A stretch of 58,810 nucleotides of DNA, from contig CAZLYC010000012.1 of the NCBI GenBank assembly GCA_964563755.1, positions 1-58,810 of the forward strand, read 5' to 3'. The notes below the pieces were generated by a model that was not told the origin of the DNA, searched no databases, and saw nothing but the letters and a program-made list of their open reading frames with translations. Below are positions 46,909 through 55,619 of the stretch, piece after piece; the stretch's first letter is position 1; each line of letters opens with the position of its first letter. The position numbers were made by a program, and so were the translations under genes. This DNA is from JABMQF01 sp964563755. Its GTDB lineage: Archaea; Nanobdellota; Nanobdellia; Woesearchaeales; UBA11576.

Positions 46909-47697
46909 ATGATTGTCCTAAAAGCACCATTTTCCAAAGGCAGCAAAGGCAGGAATCCGAGTGCCATATTTGCTCCTGACAGGATAATTGAGCAGACGAA
47001 GGATATCTATCTTAATGAGTCAGGCCTGTCTCACAGCATAAGACCTGTTGACATCGATTTTGACAAGGAAGATGCAGCTTCAGCATTCGCTTCTATAAAA
47101 GAAGCAGTTGGTAAGCAGTCTTTTTCAGAAAAAGTTTGCCTGCTAGGGGGAGACCATTCAGTGACTTACGCTTCATTCAGCGCTTTTGCCAAGAAAAATC
47201 CTGGCGCAGGGATTGTGATACTTGACGCCCATCCGGATTGTGACTCAGGAGAAAATATCCCTTCCCATGCGGATTTTGTCAGGAAGCTTGTAACAGAGGG
47301 TGTTGTGGACAGGAGCAGGATAGTCTTTTTCGGCCTTAGGAATATTGAAGGTGAGGAGAAAGAATTCCTGGATTCAAACAGGATAAAATATTTCACTATG
47401 AAACAGGTCATGATGACTGGCTTTGTAAATTCTGTCGACGGTCTTACCGAGAACATAAGTCAGTGGCATTCGCTCTATCTTTCAATAGATATAGACGTCG
47501 CAGACCCTTCATGCGCTCCAGGCACAGGTTATCTTGAGCCCGGCGGACTTTCTGCAAGGCAGCTCATAAATATAATCCAGAGAATTAGATTGTTGAAGAA
47601 CCTGAAGATGTTTGACATAGTTGAAGTCGGACCGGATAAGGATTTGAATGATATGACATCGAAGCTTGCCGCTAAGCTTCTGTGCGAGTTGTGCTGA
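46909..47697 (+). CDS. Arginase/agmatinase-family ureohydrolase
   Basis: 262 residues. Metal-binding motifs are LLGGDHSVTYA, ILDAHPDCD and LSIDIDVADPSCAPGTG; all His and Asp ligands for the two manganese ions are present. PDCD replaces the usual TD-x-x of arginases, and the GTGYLEPGG loop is agmatinase-like. Its likely substrate is agmatine or another guanidine compound. TATA-like CATTTAAAC 26 bases before ATG, leaderless. It precedes a nuclease-like gene by two bases. Confidence 0.9.
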   Translation: MIVLKAPFSKGSKGRNPSAIFAPDRIIEQTKDIYLNESGLSHSIRPVDIDFDKEDAASAFASIKEAVGKQSFSEKVCLLGGDHSVTYASFSAFAKKNPGAGIVILDAHPDCDSGENIPSHADFVRKLVTEGVVDRSRIVFFGLRNIEGEEKEFLDSNRIKYFTMKQVMMTGFVNSVDGLTENISQWHSLYLSIDIDVADPSCAPGTGYLEPGGLSARQLINIIQRIRLLKNLKMFDIVEVGPDKDLNDMTSKLAAKLLCELC

Positions 47698-47699
47698 AC

Positions 47700-48227
47700 A
47701 TGGCTCAATCATACACTTTTACAGAGACAAACAAGTTCGGTAAGTCTATAGAGGACAGGGTCAGTTCATGTTTTCTTAGGATGTATCCTGGCGCGTCTAT
47801 CGTCGATGTTTCAGGTGATAAGAAATACCAGCAGAAAGGGATAGACCTGATTGTAAAGAGGACATTGCCATACTACGACCTGAGTGTCGAAGTGAAAGGA
47901 GACGAGAAGATTGGCGACTCGAGTAATTTCTTCTTCGAGACAAAGAGCAATGAGGAACTCGGAAAGCCTGGCTGGTTCTTGTATTCAGAGGCGCTATTGT
48001 TATCATACGTATCAGTGACAGAGAAGGCCATGTATCTTATGTTTCTTGAGACGCTAAAAGAACGTGTCATGGCGAATGAGAAGAAGTTCAAGACAGCGAG
48101 GACTTCGACAAAATCAAAGAATGGCAAGATTCTTTACCACACTTCAGGTCTTCTTGTCCCTAAAGATGAAGTGTATCGCTGGAAAGATATCTATATTGCA
48201 GAGACGCTCAGCATTCTACTGCCTTGA
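47700..48227 (+). CDS. PD-(D/E)XK nuclease-like protein
   Basis: 175 residues from MAQSYTFTETNKFGKSIEDR. The segment DKKYQQKGIDLIVKR...YDLSVEVKGDEKI has the layout of a PD-(D/E)XK core: Glu in the first helix, G-I-D in a strand and E-V-K in the next. Families with this core include restriction enzymes, repair nucleases and Holliday-junction enzymes. No methyltransferase stands beside it, so a restriction role is not evident. It is two bases downstream of the ureohydrolase stop. Confidence 0.72.
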   Translation: MAQSYTFTETNKFGKSIEDRVSSCFLRMYPGASIVDVSGDKKYQQKGIDLIVKRTLPYYDLSVEVKGDEKIGDSSNFFFETKSNEELGKPGWFLYSEALLLSYVSVTEKAMYLMFLETLKERVMANEKKFKTARTSTKSKNGKILYHTSGLLVPKDEVYRWKDIYIAETLSILLP

Positions 48228-49059
48228 ATGCCTTTATCGCGACCTCTATCTGTTTCTTGTCAGGTTCTTTTGTCGTTATCCTCTGCAACATCAGGCCAGG
48301 ATATATGAGCAGGTTGATCAAGAAGCTGTTCGGGAATTTTGCTCCAAGCTTTAACAGTTCGTATGACAGCCCAGCTATCACTGGCAGGAGTATTACCCTC
48401 CATGCGAACTTGACCCATGTCTTGTCGCTCACTATGAATGAGAATATGATTATGCTTATCACGAGGACGATAAGGAGGAATGTTGTCCCGCATCTCCTGT
48501 GCGCTGTGCTGTATTTCTTGACATTTTCAGGAGTAAGTTTCTTTCCTTGCTCATAGCAGTTGACTGTCTTGTGCTCTGCGCCGTGATACTGAAACAGCCT
48601 TCGGACGTCTTTCATCATAGATATCAGCAATATGTATATGACGAATATACCTACTCTTATCAGTCCATCGATGAGGTTGAACAGGATTCCTTCTGTGCGT
48701 GTTATCTTAGTCAGGTATAAGGGAAGCAATATGAACAGTCCAATCGCTACGATGACCGCGAATGCTGTCGTGAAAGCGAACTCTGTCTTAGTTATCTTCT
48801 TGTCTTCCTCTCCAAGAGATTCATTTGCGGAGTAGTTGAGTGCTTTTATGCCTACAGAGAGCATCTCGATAAGGTTTACTGTGCCTCTGAAGAACGGCCA
48901 GCCGAGGAACTTTATGCGCTTTGTTATTGATGCCTTGTGCTCTTTCTTGACAGATATCTTCCCATCAGGCCTTCGGACAGCGATAGCTATCTTATCATCA
49001 TTCTTCATTAGAACTCCTTCAATCACTGCCTGCCCGCCTATGTTGCACTTCTTTGCCAT
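48208..49059 (-). CDS. DUF1385-family membrane protein (YqhQ-like)
   Basis: 283 residues. The N-terminal GGQAVIEGVLMKNDDKIAIAVR is the family signature; FQYHGAEHKTVNCYEQG and TAHRRCGTTFLLIV are the other conserved stretches, with His, Glu and Cys that suggest a metal site. About five membrane helices. Function unknown in bacteria and archaea. TTTTTAATATAC 28 bases before ATG suggests a leaderless start. The end overlaps the convergent gene by 20 bases. Confidence 0.88.
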   Translation of the reverse strand: MAKKCNIGGQAVIEGVLMKNDDKIAIAVRRPDGKISVKKEHKASITKRIKFLGWPFFRGTVNLIEMLSVGIKALNYSANESLGEEDKKITKTEFAFTTAFAVIVAIGLFILLPLYLTKITRTEGILFNLIDGLIRVGIFVIYILLISMMKDVRRLFQYHGAEHKTVNCYEQGKKLTPENVKKYSTAHRRCGTTFLLIVLVISIIIFSFIVSDKTWVKFAWRVILLPVIAGLSYELLKLGAKFPNSFLINLLIYPGLMLQRITTKEPDKKQIEVAIKAFKAVEC

Positions 49060-49169
49060 ATTTAGAAAACAGTCGAGTATTGTATATTAAAAATGTTTCT
49101 ATTGCGATAATATTTCTTTACATAGTAGTGGTCAATAATTATTATAAAATGCATTCATAATTGTGAAGT

Positions 49170-50666
49170 ATGATTAACCAGATTCTTATAGATTATGTCC
49201 GGGAGAATAAGAATAAGGGGTATTCTGTAGATTATCTGAAGCAGTTTCTCATTAATGCTGGGTACCCTGCAGATCAGGTTGAAGAAGCAGTTATTGAGTG
49301 TGAAAAGCCAAATATTGAATCTGCTTCACTTCAGCAAAACCCTCCTAATGCTACAGCTAGTCAGAGCCTAGCTCCGCCTGACAGGCATGATAATTATTTC
49401 TTGAGATTGACAGGCATTCTGTTCAAGCCTTTGAAGGTGCTAGATGAGTTAGCTCCTGAGAAGGGTTTTTCAGCTCCGTTCAAGTTCCTGATTATTTCCT
49501 CTTTGATATCTTCATTCATATTTTTTTTGTTTAACTTTTTGACAGGAGGGTCATCTTACGCAGGTATCACTGGTATTCTAGTATTATTTCTTGAAGCAGT
49601 TGTAAGTGCGATAGTATCGATTTTTTTCACATTATTTGTTTCAGCCACGTTTTATTGTATATCGAGGATTCTCCGCTGTAAGGCTCAGTTCTACCAATTT
49701 TTTAAGGCATATGCATATATGTCTGCGTTTTCAATACTTCTTTCAGTAGTTCTTGTATTTAGCAAGTTCATGCCTGTGTTAATCATATTATATTTCATCA
49801 TCGGCATTTGGGTGCTTATGCTGTGGGAGTCGTCATTAAAGGCATATACGGGTATAAAGACAGGGAAAATAGTTGTGATTATATTTTTATTTGTTATATT
49901 CGTTTTGATTCTATTTTTGTCGCTTTCTTTTTATTTGAGTCATTTTTTGAACGCATCTTATGTGCTGGGTTTAGGAACTACAAAATTAGGAAGCATGCCT
50001 GTTGATAATGATCGTATTGGTAGTCAATTGCGAATTCCAGAAGAGCCTTCAATTCCTGAGAGTACATTTTCAGAAAAAGAAGATTCCAGTTCCGTTGATT
50101 ATCGACAATATTATTTAGATCATTTAAAAACATGTTATGACATATATGACGATTCTCCTTATGCTAGGTCAGAGTATGATGATGATTACTATTGTGCAGA
50201 GGATTACGATGGATATCTTGAGCAAAGGAACCCGATGATGCTAAAAGAGATTTCTGAACAGGATCCATTAAAATTCTACGAGATTCTTGAAGCTGAGACG
50301 TTGAAAGGGAATACGAACCTGTTTAACTCAAGAATTATCATTTCAGATTATATTAAGCAAAATCTTGAAAAGGATGGTAGGTCTGTCGAGCAATTCTTTG
50401 AAAGTAACGATATATCTCTGTGGTCAGTTGTAAAGTCTGAGCGTTTCAGCAGATTTAATTTTACCAATGTTATACGTTATAATGATAGTTATGTTAAGTT
50501 AGAATATGATACTTATGTTTTTCCTCAGGAAGGCGTAGAAGAGACGTTGTCTGATTCAGATATCGTTTATCTAACCAGAAAAGATTCTGGCTGGTTTATC
50601 AATCTTGAACCAGAGTTTATTGAGAAAGGAGTTATACTTCCGCGAGATTCAGTTCAGCAATATTAA
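49170..50666 (+). CDS. Yip1-like membrane protein with charged C-terminal domain
   Basis: 498 residues. Residues 1-45 (YVRENKNKGYSVDYLKQFLI...QVEEAVIEC) resemble a UBA/CUE-like three-helix module common in DPANN membrane proteins. Residues 95-265 hold five membrane helices of Yip1 type. Residues 290-498 form an acidic soluble domain with three Cys (TCYDIYDD, YYCAED). Codon use is more A/T-rich (GAT, TTA, ATT) than in neighbours. ATTATAAAATG 25 bases before ATG, leaderless. Function unknown. Confidence 0.72.
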   Translation: MINQILIDYVRENKNKGYSVDYLKQFLINAGYPADQVEEAVIECEKPNIESASLQQNPPNATASQSLAPPDRHDNYFLRLTGILFKPLKVLDELAPEKGFSAPFKFLIISSLISSFIFFLFNFLTGGSSYAGITGILVLFLEAVVSAIVSIFFTLFVSATFYCISRILRCKAQFYQFFKAYAYMSAFSILLSVVLVFSKFMPVLIILYFIIGIWVLMLWESSLKAYTGIKTGKIVVIIFLFVIFVLILFLSLSFYLSHFLNASYVLGLGTTKLGSMPVDNDRIGSQLRIPEEPSIPESTFSEKEDSSSVDYRQYYLDHLKTCYDIYDDSPYARSEYDDDYYCAEDYDGYLEQRNPMMLKEISEQDPLKFYEILEAETLKGNTNLFNSRIIISDYIKQNLEKDGRSVEQFFESNDISLWSVVKSERFSRFNFTNVIRYNDSYVKLEYDTYVFPQEGVEETLSDSDIVYLTRKDSGWFINLEPEFIEKGVILPRDSVQQY

Positions 50667-51070
50667 AGTCCCAATTCCTTGTCGATTTCCTTCGCTATTA
50701 GTTCAAGGTCGTCGCACGTCTTTGCCACGTCGTCTTTTATCTCCTTGATTAGCTCTTCAAGCTTGTCAACTCTCAAGAAATATCTTTTGCCTTCATGTAC
50801 GACGATGCCGGATTCCTTGAGCCGGTTTATGTGATGCACAACTGTGCCGCGTGTCAGGTCAAGCCTGAATGCGAGCTCGTCAGAGCTTATCGGCTGTTTC
50901 CTTTTAGCGGCCTTGAGGAGTTCTATGAATACTCTAAAGCAGCTCTTATCCTTGTCGCGCAGGTTGAATAATCCCAGAGAATTCCCGATATATTGCAGGT
51001 CGTCATTGACATTCTTCTCAGCAGGTCTGCGGATCTTTACTATGGTTATCCTCTGCTGTATGAATGCCAT
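50663..51070 (-). CDS. Winged-helix regulator next to the heat-shock operon
   Basis: 135 residues. The central CFRVFIELLKAAKRKQPISS...DELAFRLDLTRGTVVHHINRLKESGIVV is an ArsR-like winged helix with a wing (HEGKRYFLRVDKLEEL), followed by a coiled coil for dimerisation. It diverges from grpE; a palindrome lies between them. By position it is a candidate repressor of the grpE-dnaK-dnaJ genes, comparable in logic to archaeal Phr. TTTATATATTCG about 27 bases before ATG suggests a leaderless start. Confidence 0.84.
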   Translation of the reverse strand: MAFIQQRITIVKIRRPAEKNVNDDLQYIGNSLGLFNLRDKDKSCFRVFIELLKAAKRKQPISSDELAFRLDLTRGTVVHHINRLKESGIVVHEGKRYFLRVDKLEELIKEIKDDVAKTCDDLELIAKEIDKELGL

Positions 51071-51147
51071 GTAAATATTTAAATGAAGTTCGAATATATA
51101 AACTTTTTCAGAAACATTTATATATCAGTAGAGTTTAATAACATTTC

Positions 51148-51164
51148 GTTGACTTAAAGTCAAC
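51148..51164 (+). promoter_or_regulatory. Palindromic operator of the grpE operon
   Basis: GTTGACTTAAAGTCAAC has 8-base arms around one central base. It lies about 30 bases after the TATA-like ATTTATATAT (51113-51122), at the expected transcription start of grpE, a place where a repressor would block the polymerase. Confidence 0.7.
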
Positions 51165-51204
51165 AGAAAGTTGGGTGTTTTGATTCGATATTTGGGATGA
51201 TAAT

Positions 51205-51741
51205 ATGACTGATGAAAAGAAAAAAGCTGAAAGTGAGATAAGGAAAGCTGTTGAAGAGCAGAAAGCAAAGGATGACAAGCATCAGAAGAAAGAGAATAAA
51301 GAAGAGAATAAGGATGCTGCTCAGTCAAAGATATGCGAGCTCACTGATGACATAAAGCGCGTCCAGGCAGAGTTTGAGAATTATAAGAAACGCTGCGACA
51401 AGGAATCGGCAAGCTTTAGGGAATATGCCCGTGCAGACCTGATAAGGAAGCTGCTTCCTGTGCTGGACTCTTTTGAGATGGCGCTTGCGAACACCAAGAA
51501 CCATGATGATTTTGTTAAGGGTGTTGAACTCATATTCTCTCAGTTCATGTCTATTTTACAGGATGAGGGACTGATGCCCATAGTATCAAAAGGCAGGAAA
51601 TTCGATCCATATCTCGATGAAGTCATGCTTTCAGAGAAATCGGAAACTGCAGAAGATACTGTTTTAGAAGAGCTTCAGAAAGGTTACAAGCTGAAGGGCT
51701 GCGTCATAAGACATTCAAAAGTCAAGGTCGCTAAAAAATAG
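51205..51741 (+). CDS. grpE: Nucleotide exchange factor GrpE
   Basis: 178 residues. A charged N-terminal tail (1-45), the long helix (LTDDIKRVQAEFENYKKRCDKE) used for dimerisation, LIRKLLPVLDSFEMAL, and the beta domain FDPYLDEVMLSEKS with KGYKLKGCVIRHSKVKVAK. It speeds ADP release from DnaK. First gene of the heat-shock cluster, behind a palindromic operator. Ribosome binding site GGGATGATA. Confidence 0.95.
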   Translation: MTDEKKKAESEIRKAVEEQKAKDDKHQKKENKEENKDAAQSKICELTDDIKRVQAEFENYKKRCDKESASFREYARADLIRKLLPVLDSFEMALANTKNHDDFVKGVELIFSQFMSILQDEGLMPIVSKGRKFDPYLDEVMLSEKSETAEDTVLEELQKGYKLKGCVIRHSKVKVAKK

Positions 51742-51753
51742 GTGTTTTGTTCA

Positions 51754-52263
51754 ATGATAAAGAAGTCTACAAAACTTGAGGAAGCATTGAAGATAGGCGA
51801 GGATTGCAATCAGTGCGGTAAGTGTTGCACATACGGTTCAGGATTCGTGCTCGAGTCAGAGATAACTAAGATTGCAGCGTTCCTCAATGTCCCGAAAGAC
51901 AAGTTCATCAAGGATTTCCTTGACGAGATAGAGATATTCCACACGCCTGTTTTCAAGATAAAGCCTATGAAGAAGGACGACAAGCCTTACGGGCCATGCA
52001 TATTTTTGGACAGCAAGAAATGTAGGATACATAAGATAAAGCCGCTGCATTGCAGGATAGGCAACTGCAGTGAGCACGGCGATGACCTTCACACTTGGTT
52101 CATAGTCAATTATTGCCTTAACATCTACGATCCGGAATCGATAAGGCAGTATGATTCATACATAAAGACAGGCGGACGCGTCATAGAGGGTGCTGAGCTG
52201 GAGAAATTATTTCCTGACAAGCACAAGCTTAGACGGATATTGGATTATGAAAGATTCAGATGA
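51754..52263 (+). CDS. YkgJ-family cysteine-cluster protein
   Basis: 169 residues. DCNQCGKCCTYG begins the C-x-x-C-x-x-C-C metal-binding motif; CIFLDSKKCRIHKIKPLHCR and GNCSEH complete it. The family binds zinc or iron and has no firm function. The ATG at 51754 is preceded by AGGTG; an in-frame GTG lies at 51742. It overlaps the next gene by 4 bases, inside the grpE-dnaK operon, so it may serve in stress protection (inference). Confidence 0.87.
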   Translation: MIKKSTKLEEALKIGEDCNQCGKCCTYGSGFVLESEITKIAAFLNVPKDKFIKDFLDEIEIFHTPVFKIKPMKKDDKPYGPCIFLDSKKCRIHKIKPLHCRIGNCSEHGDDLHTWFIVNYCLNIYDPESIRQYDSYIKTGGRVIEGAELEKLFPDKHKLRRILDYERFR

Positions 52264-52631
52264 ATGGGGTGGATGATTTGGAACAGAAGAACATAAATGT
52301 ATCTATCGATGAAGGCGCTGACTTTTTTTGTCATGAGCTTTCAATAAATTACAATCCTATGCAGTTCGTGCTGGATTTCAAGTCGATAACTCCAAGGGTG
52401 GATGTGAGGTCAAAGGATGCCGCTGTTGTGCACATAAAGCATAATGTTGTGATGCTTGACCCGTTCCACGCAAAGAGGACTCTTGAGCTGCTCTCAAAAG
52501 TAGTCGGTGATTATGAGCGCGACTTCGGAAAGATAACAAAGCCCAAGGCAGTCGAGAAGATGGAGAAGACATTGCAGGAGAAAGGCGTGCCTATGCCGAA
52601 GGATACCACTGTTCCTTCATACTTCGGGTGA
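52260..52631 (+). CDS. DUF3467-family protein
   Basis: 123 residues. INYNPMQFVLDFKSITPRVD, IKHNVVMLDPFHAKRTLELL and YERDFGKI are the pattern of DUF3467, a small conserved fold in archaea and bacteria with no known role. The start overlaps the YkgJ-like gene (ATGA), so it is translationally coupled within the heat-shock cluster. No membrane or signal segment. Confidence 0.82.
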   Translation: MNGVDDLEQKNINVSIDEGADFFCHELSINYNPMQFVLDFKSITPRVDVRSKDAAVVHIKHNVVMLDPFHAKRTLELLSKVVGDYERDFGKITKPKAVEKMEKTLQEKGVPMPKDTTVPSYFG

Positions 52632-52636
52632 GAATT

Positions 52637-52963
52637 ATGAATTATTATGCGAGCGAGGAAAGCAGGCCGAGCATGCTGAATGAGATGTTCCTTGATGCAG
52701 GCAAAATCCTGCGCTACTTGATAGGGAATGATGAGCATCTTGAGACGAAGATAATCTGCAATCCTGAGAAGAGAAGGTTTGTGACGACAGACCAGGAACT
52801 TTACCATGCTCTTGGCTCTGTGAAGGAATATGATAATTTCAGGTTGAACAAGCTCGCGAAGCTTTTCGAAGTTGTTTCAGTAAGAACTGTTTCAAAAAAG
52901 CAGCTCCTTACAGATGAGGTTGTAGATAAGTTGAGGGCAGAGGCCCTAAGGATTGATGTTTGA
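52637..52963 (+). CDS. Hypothetical protein in the heat-shock cluster
   Basis: 108 residues from MNYYASEESRPSMLNEMFLD. The piece FVTTDQELYHALGSVKEYDN resembles the end of a PIN-like ribonuclease domain (threonine and aspartate followed by a helix), but the full acidic set is not visible, so this is at most a divergent or degenerate form. GGGTGAG before ATG and 5 bases from the DUF3467 stop show cotranscription. Function unknown. Confidence 0.65.
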   Translation: MNYYASEESRPSMLNEMFLDAGKILRYLIGNDEHLETKIICNPEKRRFVTTDQELYHALGSVKEYDNFRLNKLAKLFEVVSVRTVSKKQLLTDEVVDKLRAEALRIDV

Positions 52964-52997
52964 AAAAAAATTGAAAATACAGTTGGAGGGATGAAAT

Positions 52998-54923
52998 ATG
53001 GCAAAAATAATTGGAATCGATTTGGGGACTTCAAATTCAGCAGCGGCTTTCTTGGAGGCAGGAAGGCCTAAGATAGTTCCGTCTGCGGAAGGGGTATCGC
53101 AGTATGGGAAAGCTTTCCCTAGCGTCATCGCTTTCACAAAAGAAGGAGAGATGTTAGTGGGAGAGCCGGCAAAGAGGCAGGCTATCTCTAACCCTGACCG
53201 TACGATAACTGCTGCGAAGAGGAAGATGGGGACGAACTACAAATACAAGATAAATGGCAAGGAATACACTCCTCAGCAGATGTCTGCGTTCATATTGCAG
53301 AAGATAAAGAAGGATGCTGAGCAGTTCCTTGGAGAAAAGGTTGAGAAGGCAGTGATTACTGTTCCTGCTTATTTCGACGACAACCAGAGACAGGCGACAA
53401 AGGACGCTGGAACTATTGCAGGTCTTGAGGTTGTTAGGATAATAAACGAGCCTACTGCTGCGTCGCTCGCATATGGTCTTGACAAATCCAATCAGGAGCA
53501 CAAGATTCTTGTGTTTGACCTGGGAGGAGGGACTCTTGACGTCACTATAATGGAGTTCGGCGAAGGGGTTTTCGAAGTCAAGTCTACTTCAGGCGACACT
53601 CAGCTCGGCGGAACTGACATGGATAAGATAATTGTCGATTGGCTGGTATCTGAGTTCAAGAAATCTGAAGGAATCGACCTAAGTAATGATTCAACAGCTA
53701 TGCAGAGATTAAAAGAAGCTGCAGAGAAGGCAAAGATAGAGTTGTCTACAGTGCTTGAGACAGACATAAACCTGCCTTTCGTTACAGCGAATGACAAAGG
53801 GCCAAAGCACATGTTGATGAAGCTCAGGCGTGCACAGCTTGAAGATCTGCTGAAGCCGATAATAGAACGTTGCAGGCATCCTATGGAGCAGGCAATATCT
53901 GACGCTAAACTGACGAAGAAGGACATTGACAAGATAATAATGGTTGGCGGTCCGACAAGGATGCCTATCGTGAAGAAGTTCGTCGAGGATTTCTTAGGGA
54001 AGAAGGTGGAAGGCGGTGTCGACCCTATGGAGTGCGTCGCGATGGGCGCTGCAATCCAGGCAGGAGTCTTGGCAGGAGAGGTAAAGGATGTTTTGCTTCT
54101 TGACGTGACCCCACTAAGCTTGGGAATTGAGACACTCGGCGGAATACTGACTAAACTGATTGACAGGAATACTACAATTCCGACCAAGAAGTCTCAGATA
54201 TTCTCAACAGCGAGCGACAACCAGCCTGCAGTCACGATAAGGGTGTTCCAGGGAGAGCGTCCAATGGCAATCGACAACAAGCTGCTTGGTAATTTTGACC
54301 TTGTAGGCATACCATCAGCGCCAAGAGGCATACCTCAGATTGAGGTGACTTTTGATATAGATGCTAATGGAATACTGAACGTGTCAGCAAAAGATCTCGG
54401 CACAGGAAAGCATCAGGCGATGACAATAACCGCGCCTAACAAGCTGAATGATACAGATGTAGAGCGCATGAGAAAAGAAGCTGAAGCGCACGCAGAGGAT
54501 GACCTCAAGAGGAAAGAAAGTGCTGAAGTGATAAACACCGCAGACAATCTCGTCTACACGACAGAGAAGACTCTGAAGGATATGGAATGCAAGGTTGCGG
54601 ATGAGAAGCTCAAGCCGATAAAGGCTGAGATAACTGACCTAAAAAAGCTCCTTGAGCCCGAGAAGAAGGATGTAGAAGCAATAAAGAAGAAGGTCGATGA
54701 GATGCAGAAGCTTATCCAGGACGCAGCTACTGAGATGTACCAGAAGGCCCAGCAGGAATATGCAAAGACGCATCCGCAGGGTGATGCGAAGCAGCCAGGA
54801 GCAACAAATGCTGAAGAAGGCGATGATGAAGAAGAATCCGGCAGCAGTGCCAAGGGAAAGAAGGGCGATAAGGTCGTCGATGCAGACTACGAAGTAGAGA
54901 ACAAGAAGAAAAAGAAAAAGTAA
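52998..54923 (+). CDS. dnaK: Chaperone DnaK (Hsp70)
   Basis: 641 residues, full length. IIGIDLGTSNSAAAF is the phosphate-1 motif, VFDLGGGTLDVTI the phosphate-2 motif and IMVGGPTRMPIVKKF the adenosine motif. The substrate-binding domain and C-terminal lid follow; the tail is acidic then lysine-rich (VENKKKKKK). It binds unfolded proteins using ATP with GrpE and DnaJ. Ribosome binding site GGAGGGATG. A T-rich stretch follows the stop (54939-54953). Confidence 0.97.
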   Translation: MAKIIGIDLGTSNSAAAFLEAGRPKIVPSAEGVSQYGKAFPSVIAFTKEGEMLVGEPAKRQAISNPDRTITAAKRKMGTNYKYKINGKEYTPQQMSAFILQKIKKDAEQFLGEKVEKAVITVPAYFDDNQRQATKDAGTIAGLEVVRIINEPTAASLAYGLDKSNQEHKILVFDLGGGTLDVTIMEFGEGVFEVKSTSGDTQLGGTDMDKIIVDWLVSEFKKSEGIDLSNDSTAMQRLKEAAEKAKIELSTVLETDINLPFVTANDKGPKHMLMKLRRAQLEDLLKPIIERCRHPMEQAISDAKLTKKDIDKIIMVGGPTRMPIVKKFVEDFLGKKVEGGVDPMECVAMGAAIQAGVLAGEVKDVLLLDVTPLSLGIETLGGILTKLIDRNTTIPTKKSQIFSTASDNQPAVTIRVFQGERPMAIDNKLLGNFDLVGIPSAPRGIPQIEVTFDIDANGILNVSAKDLGTGKHQAMTITAPNKLNDTDVERMRKEAEAHAEDDLKRKESAEVINTADNLVYTTEKTLKDMECKVADEKLKPIKAEITDLKKLLEPEKKDVEAIKKKVDEMQKLIQDAATEMYQKAQQEYAKTHPQGDAKQPGATNAEEGDDEEESGSSAKGKKGDKVVDADYEVENKKKKKK

Positions 54924-54959
54924 TTAAAGCGTCAAATCTTTTTTATTTTTAACAGAAGT

Positions 54960-55046
54960 ATTTGTGCCACCAAGCGAGCATCAAAGTAGTATTAGAGCGA
55001 TACTGCAGTTGGGCGAAAAACTGCAATCAAATAATCAGTGCGAGAG
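54960..55046 (+). ncRNA. Candidate structured RNA, copy 2
   Basis: ATTTGTGCCAC (54960-54970) pairs perfectly with GTGGCACAAAT (55036-55046). Inside lie CAAGCGAGCA on the 5' side and GTGCGAGA on the 3' side, hairpin AGTAT/ATACT and hairpin TGCAGTT/AACTGCA (loop GGGCGAAA). The copy at 13573-13670 has the same order of parts. Compared with it, the closing stem differs at two positions on each strand, both compensated. It lies between dnaK and the HD gene, as leader, processed spacer or independent RNA. Confidence 0.72.
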
Positions 55047-55085
55047 TGGCACAAATGTGTGAGCTTGATTATTCAAGTTGTCTTT

Positions 55086-55619
55086 ATGGAAAAGAAACGC
55101 AGCGTTCCGACAGAATCAGAATGCCTCGAGCTTATGGCAGAGGTCGGTCTAGCTCCAGCTATTGTCCAGCATAGCATTGCTGTGAAGAACCTAGCTCTTG
55201 AACTGGCTGAAAAGCTGGAAAAGAAAGGTATCAATGTCGATAAGCAGCTCATATCAGCAGCAGCATTGCTACATGACGTGATGAAGATGGAAGCGGCAGT
55301 GTGTCACGGTATAGAAGGTGGAGAGTTCTTGAGGAAAAAAGGGTTCAATGAAGTAGCATCGATTGTTGAGAAGCATTGTCTGAACAATCTTGATGAGCCT
55401 GAGCTCGTTCCGAAGACAAATGAGGAGAAGTTATTGATGTATTCTGACCTCAGGGTAAACTCGGGGAAAGTCGTATCGTTGGCAGAGCGTTTTGATTACA
55501 TAGTCAAGCGGTATCCTCCGAAGGACCCTAAGCGTTTTGATGAGTACCGGGCTTTTGCGAAGCAGCTTGAATGGGAACTGATGGGCAAGATAGATAAAAA
55601 GGGGACTGAACATGTCTAA
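55086..55619 (+). CDS. HD-domain phosphohydrolase in the dnaK-dnaJ cluster
   Basis: 177 residues from MEKKRSVPTESECLELM. The HD set is QHSIAVKNLALEL, ALLHDVMKMEA, CHGIEGGEFLRKKGF, VEKHCLNNL and LLMYSDL (the last Asp position shifted from the usual HAD). It is similar in layout to the HD protein at 4482-5027. The ATG at 55086 lacks a ribosome binding site and follows a structured RNA; CTTGA/TCAAG (55064-55077) can pair just before it. It overlaps dnaJ by 8 bases. Substrate unknown. Confidence 0.82.
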   Translation: MEKKRSVPTESECLELMAEVGLAPAIVQHSIAVKNLALELAEKLEKKGINVDKQLISAAALLHDVMKMEAAVCHGIEGGEFLRKKGFNEVASIVEKHCLNNLDEPELVPKTNEEKLLMYSDLRVNSGKVVSLAERFDYIVKRYPPKDPKRFDEYRAFAKQLEWELMGKIDKKGTEHV

